A stretch of DNA of 64,000 bases. Source: Rhodobacter sp. GTDB taxonomy: Bacteria; Pseudomonadota; Alphaproteobacteria; Rhodobacterales; Rhodobacteraceae. Position numbers and translations under genes: made by a program. Every line of letters begins with the position of its first letter. Within the stretch, counting starts at the first letter, position 1. Location: NCBI GenBank assembly GCA_016704435.1, contig JADJAB010000006.1, forward strand, positions 124,001 through 188,000. The letters run 5' to 3'. A model generated the notes under the pieces. It had not been told where the DNA came from and did not search any database. It worked only from the letters and a program-made list of their open reading frames with translations. Shown here one piece after another: positions 18,298 through 27,511 of the stretch.

Positions 18298-19119
18298 ATG
18301 CCCCGGATATCCAGACCCGCGCTGCTGCTCGTGCCCCTCTTGGGGTTCATGGTGCTGACCTATCTGGTGCCCTTCCTGGGCATCGTCCAGTGGAGCGTGA
18401 CCCTGCCGGAGCCCGGGCTTGACCAATACCGCGCCGCCCTGTCCGACCCGTTGGTCTTGTCGGTCTTCCTGCGCACCTTCCGCATCTGCGCCGTGGTAAC
18501 TGCGGTGTCAGTCGCCAGCGCCGATATGATCACCGTTCTCTGGGTGCGTGGCAGCCCGGCCCAGCGGCTGGCGGTAGAGCTGTGCATCCTGATCCCGTTC
18601 TGGATTTCGGTGCTGACCCGCGCCTTCGGCTGGCTGGCGCTTCTGTCCACCAAGGGCATCCTGAACACCTGGTCGCAATCGCTCGGCCTTCTGTCCGAGC
18701 CGCTGACCATGGTGCGCAACGAATTCGGCGTCATCGTCGGCATGGCGCATTTCCTGATCCCCTTTGCCGCCTTTCCGCTGGCATCGGCCATGCGCACCGT
18801 GGATGAGCGGATATTGCTGGCCGCGCGCGGCATGGGCGCAAGCCGCAGCCGCGTATTCTTTCAGGTCTTCGTGCCGATGACCGCCGCGGGCATCCTGGGT
18901 GCCGGGCTTGTCGTCTTTGTCTTTGCGCTGGGGTTCTTCGTCACGCCCGCGATCCTGGGCGGCGGGCGCAGCGTGATGGCCGCCGAGCTGATCTACCTGC
19001 GGGTCTTTCAAAGCCCGAACTGGGGCCTTGCCGCTGCAATCAGCGTGGTGATGATGGTCGGCGTTGGCGGGCTTCTGGCGCTGTTGATGCGACAGGCCCG
19101 CCCGGCGGTGCCGAAATGA
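18298..19119 (+). CDS. ABC transporter permease (PotB-like)
   Basis: 273 aa with about six hydrophobic helices (first: ALLLVPLLGFMVLTYLVPFL). The binding-protein-dependent permease motif is visible as AARGMGASRSRVFFQVFVPMTAAG near residue 180, the EAA loop that docks on the ATPase. It forms a heterodimeric channel with the next gene, which overlaps it by 4 nt (ATGA at 19116-19119). Family architecture and gene order match spermidine/putrescine importers. Confidence 0.88.
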   Translation: MPRISRPALLLVPLLGFMVLTYLVPFLGIVQWSVTLPEPGLDQYRAALSDPLVLSVFLRTFRICAVVTAVSVASADMITVLWVRGSPAQRLAVELCILIPFWISVLTRAFGWLALLSTKGILNTWSQSLGLLSEPLTMVRNEFGVIVGMAHFLIPFAAFPLASAMRTVDERILLAARGMGASRSRVFFQVFVPMTAAGILGAGLVVFVFALGFFVTPAILGGGRSVMAAELIYLRVFQSPNWGLAAAISVVMMVGVGGLLALLMRQARPAVPK

Positions 19120-19925
19120 CGACCCGCCCCGGCCTCCTTGCCGCCTGCGTCGCCGCGCTGATCGCAGTGTTCCTGCTGATGCCGCTGATCGCGGTGATCC
19201 CGGTATCGTTCACCCCCAACCGCTACCTGTCGCTGCCCGACGGCGACTGGTCCTTGCGGCATTACCATGCGCTTTTGGAAAACCCGGCCTGGGCCAAGGG
19301 ACTTGGCCTGTCGATCGGCATCGGCGTGGTCAGTGCGCTTCTGGCCACCAGCCTTGCCCTGCTGTTCAGCCTTGGGATATGGATCGCGAAGCCGCGTTAT
19401 GCCGGGCTTTGGGTGGGCATTGCGCTTCTGCCGATGGTTGCACCACCTGTGGTTTCCGCCCTGACGCTGTATTTCTTCCTGATAACCTTAAGCAAATTCA
19501 ACAGTTTCGTCGCCTTTGATACCTGGGCTGGGGTAGCGCTGGCCCATTCGGTGATGATCGCACCCTATGCGGTGGTCCTGATTACCGTCGCTCTGGCGCA
19601 GGTGGATCGCCGGATTGATCTGGCCGCGCGGGGCATGGGTGCGGGGCTGGCCCGGCGCACCCGCAGCATCATCCTGCCCAACATCCGTTTTGGCGTGATC
19701 TCGGCCCTTCTCTTGACCTTCGTGCTGTCATGGGAGGAGATCGGCGTGACCCTGTTCATCACTTCGGTCAAGGCCGTGACCTTGCCGCGCCTGATGTGGA
19801 TGGGCCTGCGCGACAATATCGACCCGGCAATCGCCGCCATTTCGGTGGTGCTGATCGTGATTGTCGTCGTGGCGGTTCTGGCCAAGACCGTCCTGCAACG
19901 CATGGCGGAAGTGACGTCGAAATGA
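19116..19925 (+). CDS. ABC transporter permease (PotC-like)
   Basis: 269 aa, start overlapping the preceding stop. It has about six membrane helices (AACVAALIAVFLLMPLIAVI first) and an EAA-type loop DLAARGMGAGLARRTRSIILP. It is the second permease of the importer. The stop (19923-19925) is immediately followed by the left inverted repeat of an IS6 fragment (from 19926), so any native sequence downstream was replaced by mobile-element DNA. Confidence 0.88.
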   Translation: MTTRPGLLAACVAALIAVFLLMPLIAVIPVSFTPNRYLSLPDGDWSLRHYHALLENPAWAKGLGLSIGIGVVSALLATSLALLFSLGIWIAKPRYAGLWVGIALLPMVAPPVVSALTLYFFLITLSKFNSFVAFDTWAGVALAHSVMIAPYAVVLITVALAQVDRRIDLAARGMGAGLARRTRSIILPNIRFGVISALLLTFVLSWEEIGVTLFITSVKAVTLPRLMWMGLRDNIDPAIAAISVVLIVIVVVAVLAKTVLQRMAEVTSK

Positions 19926-20310
19926 GGCGCTGTCAGAGCAAACTGCCTTGTGGCGACCGGTGCGGCCGCCTACCTGCCGGGATGACCCGGCGCTCCCCCG
20001 TCCGGTACTTCAAGACCCCGCCCGAGATCATTCGCCTGGCGGTGATGATGTACATCCGGTTCCCATTGTCGCTTCGGAACGTCGAAGACTTGCTGCACGA
20101 ACGGGGCATCGACATCAGCCACGAGACAGTGCGGTCTTGGTGGCACCGGTTCGGTCCACTGTTCGCGTCTGAGATCCGCAAGCGGCGTGTCGAGGGCATG
20201 CGGTCGAACAAGTGGCGCTGGCACCTCGACGATGGCACTGCCCGGCAGGGTTTGCTTGCATACCCGAGAGGGTTCTCGTGAAGACTGACGGTGAACTGGC
20301 CTGCATCGCG
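19926..20310 (+). mobile_element. IS6-family element, left part with truncated transposase (copy A)
   Basis: The left end GGCGCTGTCAGAGCAAACTG (19926-19945) resembles IS6-type inverted repeats. The transposase reads from about 19982: TRRSPVRYFKTPPEIIRLAV, SLRNVEDLLHERGIDISHET, VRSWWHRFGP and WRWHLD. There the frame is broken by an insert of about 37 bp (GATGGCACTGCCCGGCAGGG, 20231 on). The IS6-type VLVKTDGEL is regained, and recognisable sequence then ends near 20310. The same insert occurs in copy B at 38.9 kb. The element lacks the rest of the DDE domain and a right end, so it is dead. Confidence 0.8.
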
Positions 20311-20424
20311 CGTGACCTGATCCATTCCTTGATCTCCACACGAGCGTCCAGATTATTCAAACTTGAATGATTGGTTGCAAGGTATGTCGTGGCGTTTGCC
20401 GATTGACGCGCAAGCTTTGTCAGG

Positions 20425-20700
20425 GGCGCTGTCGGACACAACCCGCCTGAGCCGGTCAGGGTGGTCGCCTGGCCTCTCGGAATGACCCAGCGCAGCCCGC
20501 TTCGGTACTTCAAGACCTCGCCCGGGATCATCCGCCTGGCCGCGATGACGTCGATCCGTTTTTCATTGACAGGTCGCAACGTCGAGAATCTTCTGAAGGA
20601 GCGTGCATCGAAATCGGCCATGAGAAGGTGCGGTTCCGGCGGAACAACGCCCCGGCTTTTCTGTCGGCCGACTTACGCCGGAGGATCGGGCATTCAGGCG
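20425..20700 (+). mobile_element. IS6-family element, left-end fragment (copy C)
   Basis: A second left end (GGCGCTGTCGGACACAAC, from 20425) is followed by a third copy of the transposase N-terminus: TQRSPLRYFKTSPGIIRLAA and GRNVENLLKER. A frameshift follows near 20600 (EIGHEKVRFRRNNA in another frame), and the element ends near 20700. The reading frame runs on without a stop into the acyl-CoA synthetase gene, so its upstream region derives from this element. Confidence 0.75.
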
Positions 20701-20721
20701 TTGGAACAGGCACCGGGGCAA

Positions 20722-22851
20722 ATGAAAGACGATCAACAAGAGCCTTCGGACCGGAATGTCCGACGCATCAATCTCGGCAAGCTCATGCGCCCCGCGAGCA
20801 TTGCCTTTATCGGCGGCGCGCAGGTTGCGGGGCCGATCCGCGCCTGCCACCGCGCTGGCTTTGCAGGCGAGATTCTGGTGGTCAATCCCAAACGCGTTGA
20901 GATCGAGGGCATTGCCTGTGTGCCGTCCATCGCGGCCCTTGCGTCAGCGCCCGACGCCGCCGTGCTGGCCTTGTCGGCCGCAAGAACGGTTGAGGCATTG
21001 GCCGAGTTGCGCGCAATCGGCGCGGCCGGTGCGGTGGCGATGGCGGCTGGCTTTGCCGAGCAGGATCAGGCAGGCCGCTCGCTGCAAGAAGCGCTCCGCC
21101 GCGCGGCGGGAAACATGGCGGTTCTCGGGCCGAACTGCATGGGCGTGCTGAACCAGTTCGACGGCGCTGCCGTCTGGGGCGAAGACAATCACATGGCCCG
21201 TGTGACCGGCTCCGGTTGCGCCATCGTGTCGCAAAGCGGCGCGTTTCTGTTCGGAATGACCAATGTCGAACAGGTCTTTCCCCTGGGCTATGCCGTCAGC
21301 ATCGGCAATCAGGCGGTTGTCGATATGTCCGATTGCATCACGTCCCTTCTGGACGATGTGCGGGTGCGCGCAATCGGCATCTATCTCGAAGGGCTCGATG
21401 ACGGCGCAGCACTCGGCGAAGCCTGTGCCCTGGCGCGCGCCCGCGGGGTGCCGATTGTGGCGATCAAGGGCGGCGATACCGTCGAGGGGCAAAGAGCTGC
21501 AATCAGCCATACCGCCGCGATGGTGGTTGAGCGTGACCTCTGGGATGCCTTTCGCGAGCGTTATGGCATCGCCGAGGTGACAAGCCCCAAGGCGCTGGTG
21601 GAGACGCTGAAATACCTCACCGTCGCCGGCCTGCCGCGCGGCGGACGGCTGACGACAGTGTCGTTTTCCGGCGGGCTGAACGGACTCATCGCCGCACAAG
21701 CAATTCAGTCCGGTCTGGCTTTGCCACAGCCGCTGGCAAAGAACGCCGAGCGGCTCAGGGCGATGATGCCGCCATCGGTGCCGATCTCGAACCCGCTCGA
21801 TCTCAACCTGCCGTTTCGCTCTTCGAGCGGAGCATCAATGGAGGATGGCGGTCTTGTTGCCGAAGCGATCGTGGCGTTGGCCGAAGGGGTCAGCGATCAG
21901 GTGGTGTTCTTTGTCGATGTGCCCCGGCCCGACGAGAACCGGCTGAACGAGGCCTGGCTGCCCAGCGTGGAAGCCATGATCGAGGTGGCGCGGCGACTGG
22001 ACCTGCCCTGTGCGGTGGCAGGGATCCTTCCCGAAGGGCTTGACCCGGCGCTGCGCCAAAGGCTGATGGACGGCGGCGTGGCGCCGCTTCTGGGGTTTGG
22101 CGACACGATGACGGCGCTGCGCGTGGCGGCGGAACTGGCCCAGGCGCGGGCGCGCGGGGGCGTGCCGCCCAAGCGGTTGCTCGATTGTGCACCACTCGAC
22201 GGCGGCCGGATGCTTGATGAGGCGCGCTCGAAATCCGCGCTTGGCAAGGCCGGTCTGGTGACGCCGGAGTTTCGCATTGCGACGCTCGGGCAGGTTGCCG
22301 AAGCGGCGACCGGTCTGGGCTTTCCGGTGGCCCTCAAGGTTCTCAGCACCGAAATCGCGCACAAGGCGCGGGTGGGGGGCGTCCGCTTGAACCTGCGAAC
22401 GCGGCAAGAGGTGATCGAGGCCGCTGCTTGCATCCAGTCCGACGTCGCGGCGGCAATGCCGTCAGTTCAGGTCGACCGATTTCTGGTCGAGCGTATGGTC
22501 AGCGGCGCGGAGGCTGAATTCATCATCGGCATCAAGCGCCATGCGGCTTTGGGTCTTGCGATGATGATCGGTATCGGGGGAACCGCCGTCGAGACGGGCG
22601 CGGCCTTCGGCACGCTGCTGCTGCCGCTGGTCGAACAGGACCTGGATGCAGCACTTGCACGGTTTGGTGCGGCCCCCGGCACCGCCCGGCACCAGTCGCT
22701 TGCCAAGGCGGCGCGGTCGGTCGAAGCCTATGCGCTGGCGCATCGGAGCAGCCTTGTCACGCTGGACGTCAATCCGCTTATCGTGACCGCGGCAGGCGAA
22801 GCGATTGCGGCCGACGCGCTCATTGTCCTTGCCGATGAAAACGAGGAATAA
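20722..22851 (+). CDS. ADP-forming acyl-CoA synthetase (acetate-CoA ligase family)
   Basis: 709 aa from the ATG at 20722-20724. The same frame is open back to 20461, but that part is the IS6 transposase fragment, not native. The order is a CoA-binding Rossmann domain (PASIAFIGGAQVAGPIRACH), succinyl-CoA-ligase-like domains with SQSGAFLFGMTN and the AAISHTAAMV segment that holds the phosphohistidine, then a C-terminal ATP-grasp domain (LVTLDVNPLIV). Fused alpha-beta enzymes of this kind make acyl-CoA and ADP reversibly. No strong ribosome site is visible before the ATG, and the native promoter may have been lost to the IS insertion. The MaoC gene follows after 3 nt. Confidence 0.85.
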   Translation: MKDDQQEPSDRNVRRINLGKLMRPASIAFIGGAQVAGPIRACHRAGFAGEILVVNPKRVEIEGIACVPSIAALASAPDAAVLALSAARTVEALAELRAIGAAGAVAMAAGFAEQDQAGRSLQEALRRAAGNMAVLGPNCMGVLNQFDGAAVWGEDNHMARVTGSGCAIVSQSGAFLFGMTNVEQVFPLGYAVSIGNQAVVDMSDCITSLLDDVRVRAIGIYLEGLDDGAALGEACALARARGVPIVAIKGGDTVEGQRAAISHTAAMVVERDLWDAFRERYGIAEVTSPKALVETLKYLTVAGLPRGGRLTTVSFSGGLNGLIAAQAIQSGLALPQPLAKNAERLRAMMPPSVPISNPLDLNLPFRSSSGASMEDGGLVAEAIVALAEGVSDQVVFFVDVPRPDENRLNEAWLPSVEAMIEVARRLDLPCAVAGILPEGLDPALRQRLMDGGVAPLLGFGDTMTALRVAAELAQARARGGVPPKRLLDCAPLDGGRMLDEARSKSALGKAGLVTPEFRIATLGQVAEAATGLGFPVALKVLSTEIAHKARVGGVRLNLRTRQEVIEAAACIQSDVAAAMPSVQVDRFLVERMVSGAEAEFIIGIKRHAALGLAMMIGIGGTAVETGAAFGTLLLPLVEQDLDAALARFGAAPGTARHQSLAKAARSVEAYALAHRSSLVTLDVNPLIVTAAGEAIAADALIVLADENEE

Positions 22852-22854
22852 CCC

Positions 22855-23808
22855 ATGCCCGCCCGCGATCATATCGGCTTGGCCGGACCCGACTATCAGG
22901 TCGATATCGAACGCGGCAAGATCCGCGAGTTTGCCCGCGCGATGAATGCGCCGCTTGGCGATTTTCTCGATGGCCCGGCCCCGGTCGTTCCGGCCACCTT
23001 TTTCGTCTCGGCCCCCTACACCTGGGGCTATGCGCTCGAACGCCCGCGCGGGACTGCCTTCGCGCAGATCGACGAAGATCTGTCCGTACCCCTGCACGCC
23101 GAAGAGGAGTTCCGCTTTACGGGGCCACTGCCGCGCGCCGGCGAACGGCTGACCGCCCGCGCGGTGCTGGAGGATGTGCGCGAAAAGTCGGGGCGAAGCG
23201 GCGGCAAGCTGACGTTTCTGACCATGCTGACCGAATACCGTGACCGCAACGGCCGCGTGGTGGTAGAGCAGCGCTCGACGACGGTAACGACGGCCCGCAA
23301 TCCCGGCGATGGCGACTGGGTGGCCGAAACGCCCGACTACGTTCCGGCCTATCAAGGGCTTGATCCAGGCGATCCGTTTACCGACATCGCCCGCGCCGGC
23401 TGGGACGATCTGGTCGAAGGTGAGGGGCCGGGCCCGATCAATACCGGCCCCCTGATGCTGGGCGACATCGTCCGCTTTCAGGGCGTGGTGGGCGAGGACA
23501 ATCCCCTGCACAGCGACGTGCCCTGGGCGCACGCCAACGGCTATCCGACGGTGTTCGGACTCGGGATGCACCAAGCCAGCGTATTGGCGGCATACGCTGC
23601 GCATTGGATCGACCCGTCGATGGTCCGGCGCTTTCGGGCGCGGTTTCGCACGGTCTACTGGCCCGGCGACAGCATGATCTATGCGGGACAAGTGAAAAGC
23701 CTGAGCAGCGAGAACGGTGGCCGGCGCATTGCCGAACTCTTGCTGAGGTGCACACGGCAGGACGGGAGTACGCTTGTCGACGTCGATATGACTTGCGACC
23801 TGTCCTGA
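22855..23808 (+). CDS. MaoC/FAS1-like acyl dehydratase
   Basis: 317 aa. The N-terminal half is a FAS1-type hot-dog dehydratase domain (GKIREFARAMNAPL; LHAEEEFRFTGPLPRAGE). The C-terminal half is a MaoC domain with GVVGEDNPLHSDVPWAHANG and the FGLGMHQASVLAAY segment, which hold the catalytic Asp/His dyad typical of R-hydratases. It would hydrate an enoyl-CoA or dehydrate a hydroxyacyl-CoA. With the upstream acyl-CoA synthetase it suggests activation and beta-oxidation-like processing of an organic acid. Confidence 0.82.
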   Translation: MPARDHIGLAGPDYQVDIERGKIREFARAMNAPLGDFLDGPAPVVPATFFVSAPYTWGYALERPRGTAFAQIDEDLSVPLHAEEEFRFTGPLPRAGERLTARAVLEDVREKSGRSGGKLTFLTMLTEYRDRNGRVVVEQRSTTVTTARNPGDGDWVAETPDYVPAYQGLDPGDPFTDIARAGWDDLVEGEGPGPINTGPLMLGDIVRFQGVVGEDNPLHSDVPWAHANGYPTVFGLGMHQASVLAAYAAHWIDPSMVRRFRARFRTVYWPGDSMIYAGQVKSLSSENGGRRIAELLLRCTRQDGSTLVDVDMTCDLS

Positions 23809-24106
23809 AAGCATTGCCGCCCCGGATTCATGGTTCCACTACCGTGACTTCCGGGCGAAACCATAACCGCGACAGTCTCAGAAAAGGCTGCCTTCGGGCG
23901 GGCACGAAGCACTGGTGGCGTTCATTGATGTGCAAAAGCACGATCCTTGCAGGATCGGCATCCAAGGAAGGTTCTCGGGAATTGTCCCGAATTGGCGAGA
24001 CGATTAAGAACCAATGATTTACGCCGAAGAGAGGGTTGGATGTCAGGTCCGCTCCCTCTGCCAACCACCCAGAATACTGGTATCAATCACTTATCATGTC
24101 GATTTC

Positions 24107-24129
24107 GGCCCGGATTTCCGGGCCTTTCT
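24107..24129 (+). terminator. Rho-independent terminator
   Basis: GGCCCGG (24107-24113) and CCGGGCC (24118-24124) form a perfect 7-bp stem closed by ATTT, followed by TTTCT. It is about 300 bp after the MaoC stop, with no gene directly upstream, so it may have served a gene now lost. Confidence 0.65.
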
Positions 24130-24472
24130 ACCCTTTGCCATGTGCGAGAGACCGTTTGCGGCCGCGGAGCGGTGCGCTGTCGCGACCGCGTCTCCGGTCC
24201 CCGAATCATGCGCTTCGGTTTTGGTGGGAAATTCCCTGCCAGATGCCCCGCCGCAGCGATGCCATCCGGCCGTGTGCATCGGCCAGGGCCCGCGGAAGGG
24301 CGCGATCTGGTGCGGGGGTGTTGTCGCCGGTGATGATTATGGCTTCGAAACCGCGGCGGCGCAGACGGAAGGCGGCGGCGACTTCGCTGATGTCGGTGGC
24401 GAGATCGGGTTCCGGGACGGTGAGCATTCCCGCCAGGCAGGTTGGTTCAACCCAGGGAAGGTAAGCGAAATT

Positions 24473-24502
24473 GAGACGAGTTCGCATTCGCCTGGCAGCA
24501 CC
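24473..24502 (+). mobile_element. Orphan right inverted repeat of the IS6-type element
   Basis: The sequence GTTCGCATTCGCCTGGCAGC and flanking bases match the right end of copy B (39406-39429) with one mismatch over more than 20 bases, in the same orientation. No transposase codons precede it. It marks the left border of the glycosyltransferase/NRPS island. Confidence 0.6.
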
Positions 24503-24585
24503 GTGGAGTGGGAGGTGCGGGAGCTGTGACCAGATGCCCGAAGCCAGGAAAATGCGGCAATGCGTGGTTGGAAGCCGCCGCCGGG

Positions 24586-25593
24586 TCAGGGTCCCTGCAG
24601 GATTTGGGCGGCGCTGCGCGTCGTCCACAGCCCCCATGTGCGCGGGTGGGTGTCACCAACCCCGGACACTGGCCCGCCAAAAAGCCGGGTGGTCCATTCG
24701 CGGGCAATTTCGCCAAACCGTGCACGTTCGCGCGCAAGACGGGACAGTGCAGCCGCGGTCACGACTTCAGCGGGCGTGCGGTCTCGGGTCAACTCGGCCA
24801 CGGCGCGCGCTATTGCGTCTGCATCGGGCGGGACCACCCGTCCATGGGTTTGGTCCATGAACTCGACGCGCCCGCCCGTGGCCGAGGTGCTGATGACGGG
24901 CAGGCCCAGCAAGGCGTATTCGATGCTGGCCCGCATGGGCCCTTCGACATCCGACAGGCACAGCCCGACCCGCGCCGACTGCACCGCGCTGCAATATCGC
25001 GCACCGGTCACCAAAGCGTGCGGACCCCCGCCGAAGCGATGATTTGTGAAGTCCGCATGCGGCAGCAAATTACGCGTGCGAAACAGATTGCCGGCGGAAG
25101 GCCGCCAGTACAGCAGGCGTAGCCCGTCGATGCCCACGGCAAGTTCGTGGCGCTTGTAGGGTTCCAGACCGGCCACATAGACTGCGGTGCAGGGCGGAAA
25201 ACCGGGGTCGGGCGGGGCCATCACATAGCGGGTTTCATCGACCGCCAGCAGCAGGTTGATTTCTTCGGCCTCAAGCCCCTCGGCGCAAAGGGCGCGCGCT
25301 TCGTCTGCCGTATTGGCCAGAATGACAACCCTTGCGCGGGAATAGGGCCGGAACGCTGCCTCGATTTCCCGCGCAGCCGCCCGGGCGGCATCGGGGGCCT
25401 CATGGCTCCACGCCAGGAACAGAAAGTGCAGCGATGGGCCAGCGGGGTCCGCGGCGCAGGCCAACGGGCCAATCCCGGTGGGGCTTTGATGAAAGTGGCT
25501 CCGCTTGCTGACGGTGACCAGCGGTTCTCGAGACATGATGGCCCCGAAGCATTGTCGATGCAGGGTCTCAGGATTGTGGCCTGACGCATTCAT
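24586..25593 (-). CDS. Glycosyltransferase (GT4/group 1-like)
   Basis: 335 aa from the ATG at 25591-25593, with GGGAGA about 10 nt upstream; an internal ATG at 25536 is an alternative. The C-terminal half has the group 1 transferase pattern: SARVGLCLSDVEGPMRASIE, EYALLGLPVISTSATGGRVE, and a GRVVPPDADAIARAVAEL segment, matching the nucleotide-sugar-binding EX7E-like region. The N-terminal half is less conserved. It is divergent from the GT32-like gene (55-bp spacer), so the two are probably controlled together. Donor and acceptor are unknown. Confidence 0.72.
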   Translation of the reverse strand: MNASGHNPETLHRQCFGAIMSREPLVTVSKRSHFHQSPTGIGPLACAADPAGPSLHFLFLAWSHEAPDAARAAAREIEAAFRPYSRARVVILANTADEARALCAEGLEAEEINLLLAVDETRYVMAPPDPGFPPCTAVYVAGLEPYKRHELAVGIDGLRLLYWRPSAGNLFRTRNLLPHADFTNHRFGGGPHALVTGARYCSAVQSARVGLCLSDVEGPMRASIEYALLGLPVISTSATGGRVEFMDQTHGRVVPPDADAIARAVAELTRDRTPAEVVTAAALSRLARERARFGEIAREWTTRLFGGPVSGVGDTHPRTWGLWTTRSAAQILQGP

Positions 25594-25648
25594 TTGCGAT
25601 TGTCTCCCGTTTTGGCGTCAACTATCCGTCCGTTCTGGGGAGTGCGCG

Positions 25649-27511
25649 ATGCAAGATACTGGCTTGATCGACATTGCGGAAGCATTCGACGCAAATCAGG
25701 TTCGGCGGGCGTGGGATCTGTTGCAACAGCAGAATCCGTTCGGCCGTGCCGCCGTCGAAACGCGTCTGATCAAAACGCTTGTGCGGCGCGCCTTGGCCGA
25801 ACTTGCGCGGAAAACCGGGCCGGACCGCGAAAAGGACCAGCACGCCCTGATGTTCATGGAGGAACTGACAGGAGCGCTTGCGTCCCGCAATCCCTGGCAG
25901 CTCTATCCGCTGCTTGACCGTCACGAAGGCCCCGTCGGCGCCGAAAGCCTGGGCTTTGTCTTGGCGGTCGTGCTGGCAGATCAATTGGCGGAACTTCCCC
26001 CCGAGGTCTTGGGCGAGCTGTTGACCCGGACCTTTGCGACCGGCCGGCGCGGGCTGATCCAGGCAGCCTGGCAGCAGGTGTTCACGGATGCCCCGGGTTT
26101 TGTGCCGGATTTCTGGCTTTACCAATCGCTGTGCCGGACCTTGTCCGAGGCGGATTGTCCTGATCCCGGCCAGCGCGTGCGCGACATGTTGCTGGCAACG
26201 GGGGCCGACAGGCTGGCTCCGTTGGTCGCGGTATACGAGGGGTTCCTGCGGCAAGCTGCGGTGGCGCAGGCAATGCTGTCTGCTGCGTCGCTGGAAGACC
26301 CCGAGCACCGCCGCAAGATCGCCGTATGGGCGTTGGGTGCATCGCAGACCGAAGCGCTGCTGCCCTTGGCGGTGCGGTTGCACGAACAGGTCTCGGGGCC
26401 GGAGGACGAGAGCGACCGACAGTTCATGCAGGCCCGCCTTGCCGCTGCCCAGCAGCGTTGGCCGGACGTGCTGCGGCTGACCGACCCGATGGTCGAAACC
26501 GGCCCCCTCGGACATACTGCGCTGTGCCTTCGGGCGCTTGCACTGGCGCATCAAGGCCGCCATGAGGACGCACGTCACGCCCTGGACCACATCCAAAGGG
26601 GCGGCCATGCGCCGTGGTTCCTGGTGGGGCGGGCGCATCTGATCGATCTGACAAACCGGCTGCTGCAAGAGCGTCTCCCGCTGCCCGGTGCGGTTTCGGC
26701 CCCCGCTTTGTCAACGGGTCCGGGGCGTCCGCTTGCACAATCGCTGTGGATCGGTCCACGCCTGCGCTGGATCGAACGGTTGTCGATGCAAAGCTATCTG
26801 GCCAACGGGTGGCGGTATCAACTCTATGTCTACGACCTTCCCGACAACGTTCCCGAGGGAGTCGAACTGATGGATGCGGCGGCGATCCAGCCGCGCGCGG
26901 CGCTGTTTCGCGAAGGGGCTGGCAGCGGTATGCATCGCGGGTCGATCGGGGCTTTTTCCGACCTGTTCCGCTATGCGCTGCTGGCGCAGCGCGGTGGCAT
27001 GTGGACGGATACGGACGTGATCAACCTCGACCGCTTTGAACCGGAGGGCCAGCGCTTTGTCGCCACCGAGGTCAGCGATGCGGCCATTGTCGGAACCAAC
27101 GGTGCGATGATGGCAGCGCCAGCCGGATGTGCAACCCAGCGCGACGCACTGCGCCGGGCACAGGACCTGCTGGAGGCTGGCGGCCTGCAGTTTGCCCGCA
27201 TCGGCCCGGTCCTGCTGGCCGAGATGTTCGCAACGGACGGGCTGCGCGGCTACACGCTGCTGCCACCTTCGTTTCTGAACCCGGTTGGCTGGATGGAAAC
27301 CGGCGTTCTGCTGGAATCCTTCGCGGCCTTTGCTGCGCGGCCCGCGCTGGCGCAGGCGCGCAACATCCATGTCTACACCGAGACATGGCGCCTGATCGGA
27401 CTGACGCTGAATGATCCGCCCGAGGATGACAGTTTCCTTTCGCGGTTGGGCAGGATGCTGGAGGACCCGCCCCGGGGCCTTTCCGGCGTGCGGGAGCTTC
27501 TGGCGCGATGA
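25649..27511 (+). CDS. Helical-repeat protein fused to a DXD glycosyltransferase (GT32-like)
   Basis: 620 aa from the ATG at 25649 (GGGGAG upstream). Residues about 1-350 are alpha-helical repeats resembling TPRs (AVAQAMLSAASLEDPEHRRK; ALALAHQGRHEDARHALDHI). Residues about 360-600 are a sugar-transferase domain of the DXD class: SLWIGPRLRWIERLSMQSYL, FSDLFRYALLAQRGGMWTDT, then DVINL, where DTD is the metal/nucleotide-sugar site. The later ARNIHVYTETWR is also typical. The next gene overlaps by 4 nt (ATGA). Cell-surface polysaccharide or protein glycosylation is likely. Confidence 0.75.
   Translation: MQDTGLIDIAEAFDANQVRRAWDLLQQQNPFGRAAVETRLIKTLVRRALAELARKTGPDREKDQHALMFMEELTGALASRNPWQLYPLLDRHEGPVGAESLGFVLAVVLADQLAELPPEVLGELLTRTFATGRRGLIQAAWQQVFTDAPGFVPDFWLYQSLCRTLSEADCPDPGQRVRDMLLATGADRLAPLVAVYEGFLRQAAVAQAMLSAASLEDPEHRRKIAVWALGASQTEALLPLAVRLHEQVSGPEDESDRQFMQARLAAAQQRWPDVLRLTDPMVETGPLGHTALCLRALALAHQGRHEDARHALDHIQRGGHAPWFLVGRAHLIDLTNRLLQERLPLPGAVSAPALSTGPGRPLAQSLWIGPRLRWIERLSMQSYLANGWRYQLYVYDLPDNVPEGVELMDAAAIQPRAALFREGAGSGMHRGSIGAFSDLFRYALLAQRGGMWTDTDVINLDRFEPEGQRFVATEVSDAAIVGTNGAMMAAPAGCATQRDALRRAQDLLEAGGLQFARIGPVLLAEMFATDGLRGYTLLPPSFLNPVGWMETGVLLESFAAFAARPALAQARNIHVYTETWRLIGLTLNDPPEDDSFLSRLGRMLEDPPRGLSGVRELLAR

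Larger units (their letters stand above)
23809..24585. other. Gene-poor spacer with terminator and orphan IS end
   Basis: No convincing gene was found. A short frame on the minus strand (24206-24487, 93 codons) has no family I recognise and begins inside an IS end. Two structures stand out, listed separately: a hairpin terminator at 24107 and an IS6-type right inverted repeat at 24473. This spacer is the left border of the glycan/NRPS island. Confidence 0.5.

Noticed and set aside
24028..24066. tRNA-like 3' end near CCCTCTGCCAACCA
   Set aside because: AGAGGG and CCCTCT could pair, and the terminator downstream looks like one after a tRNA, but no proper T-loop or cloverleaf was found.
24206..24487. 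93-codon frame on the minus strand
   Set aside because: It starts inside an IS end, has no family or ribosome site I could support, so it was left out of the gene list.
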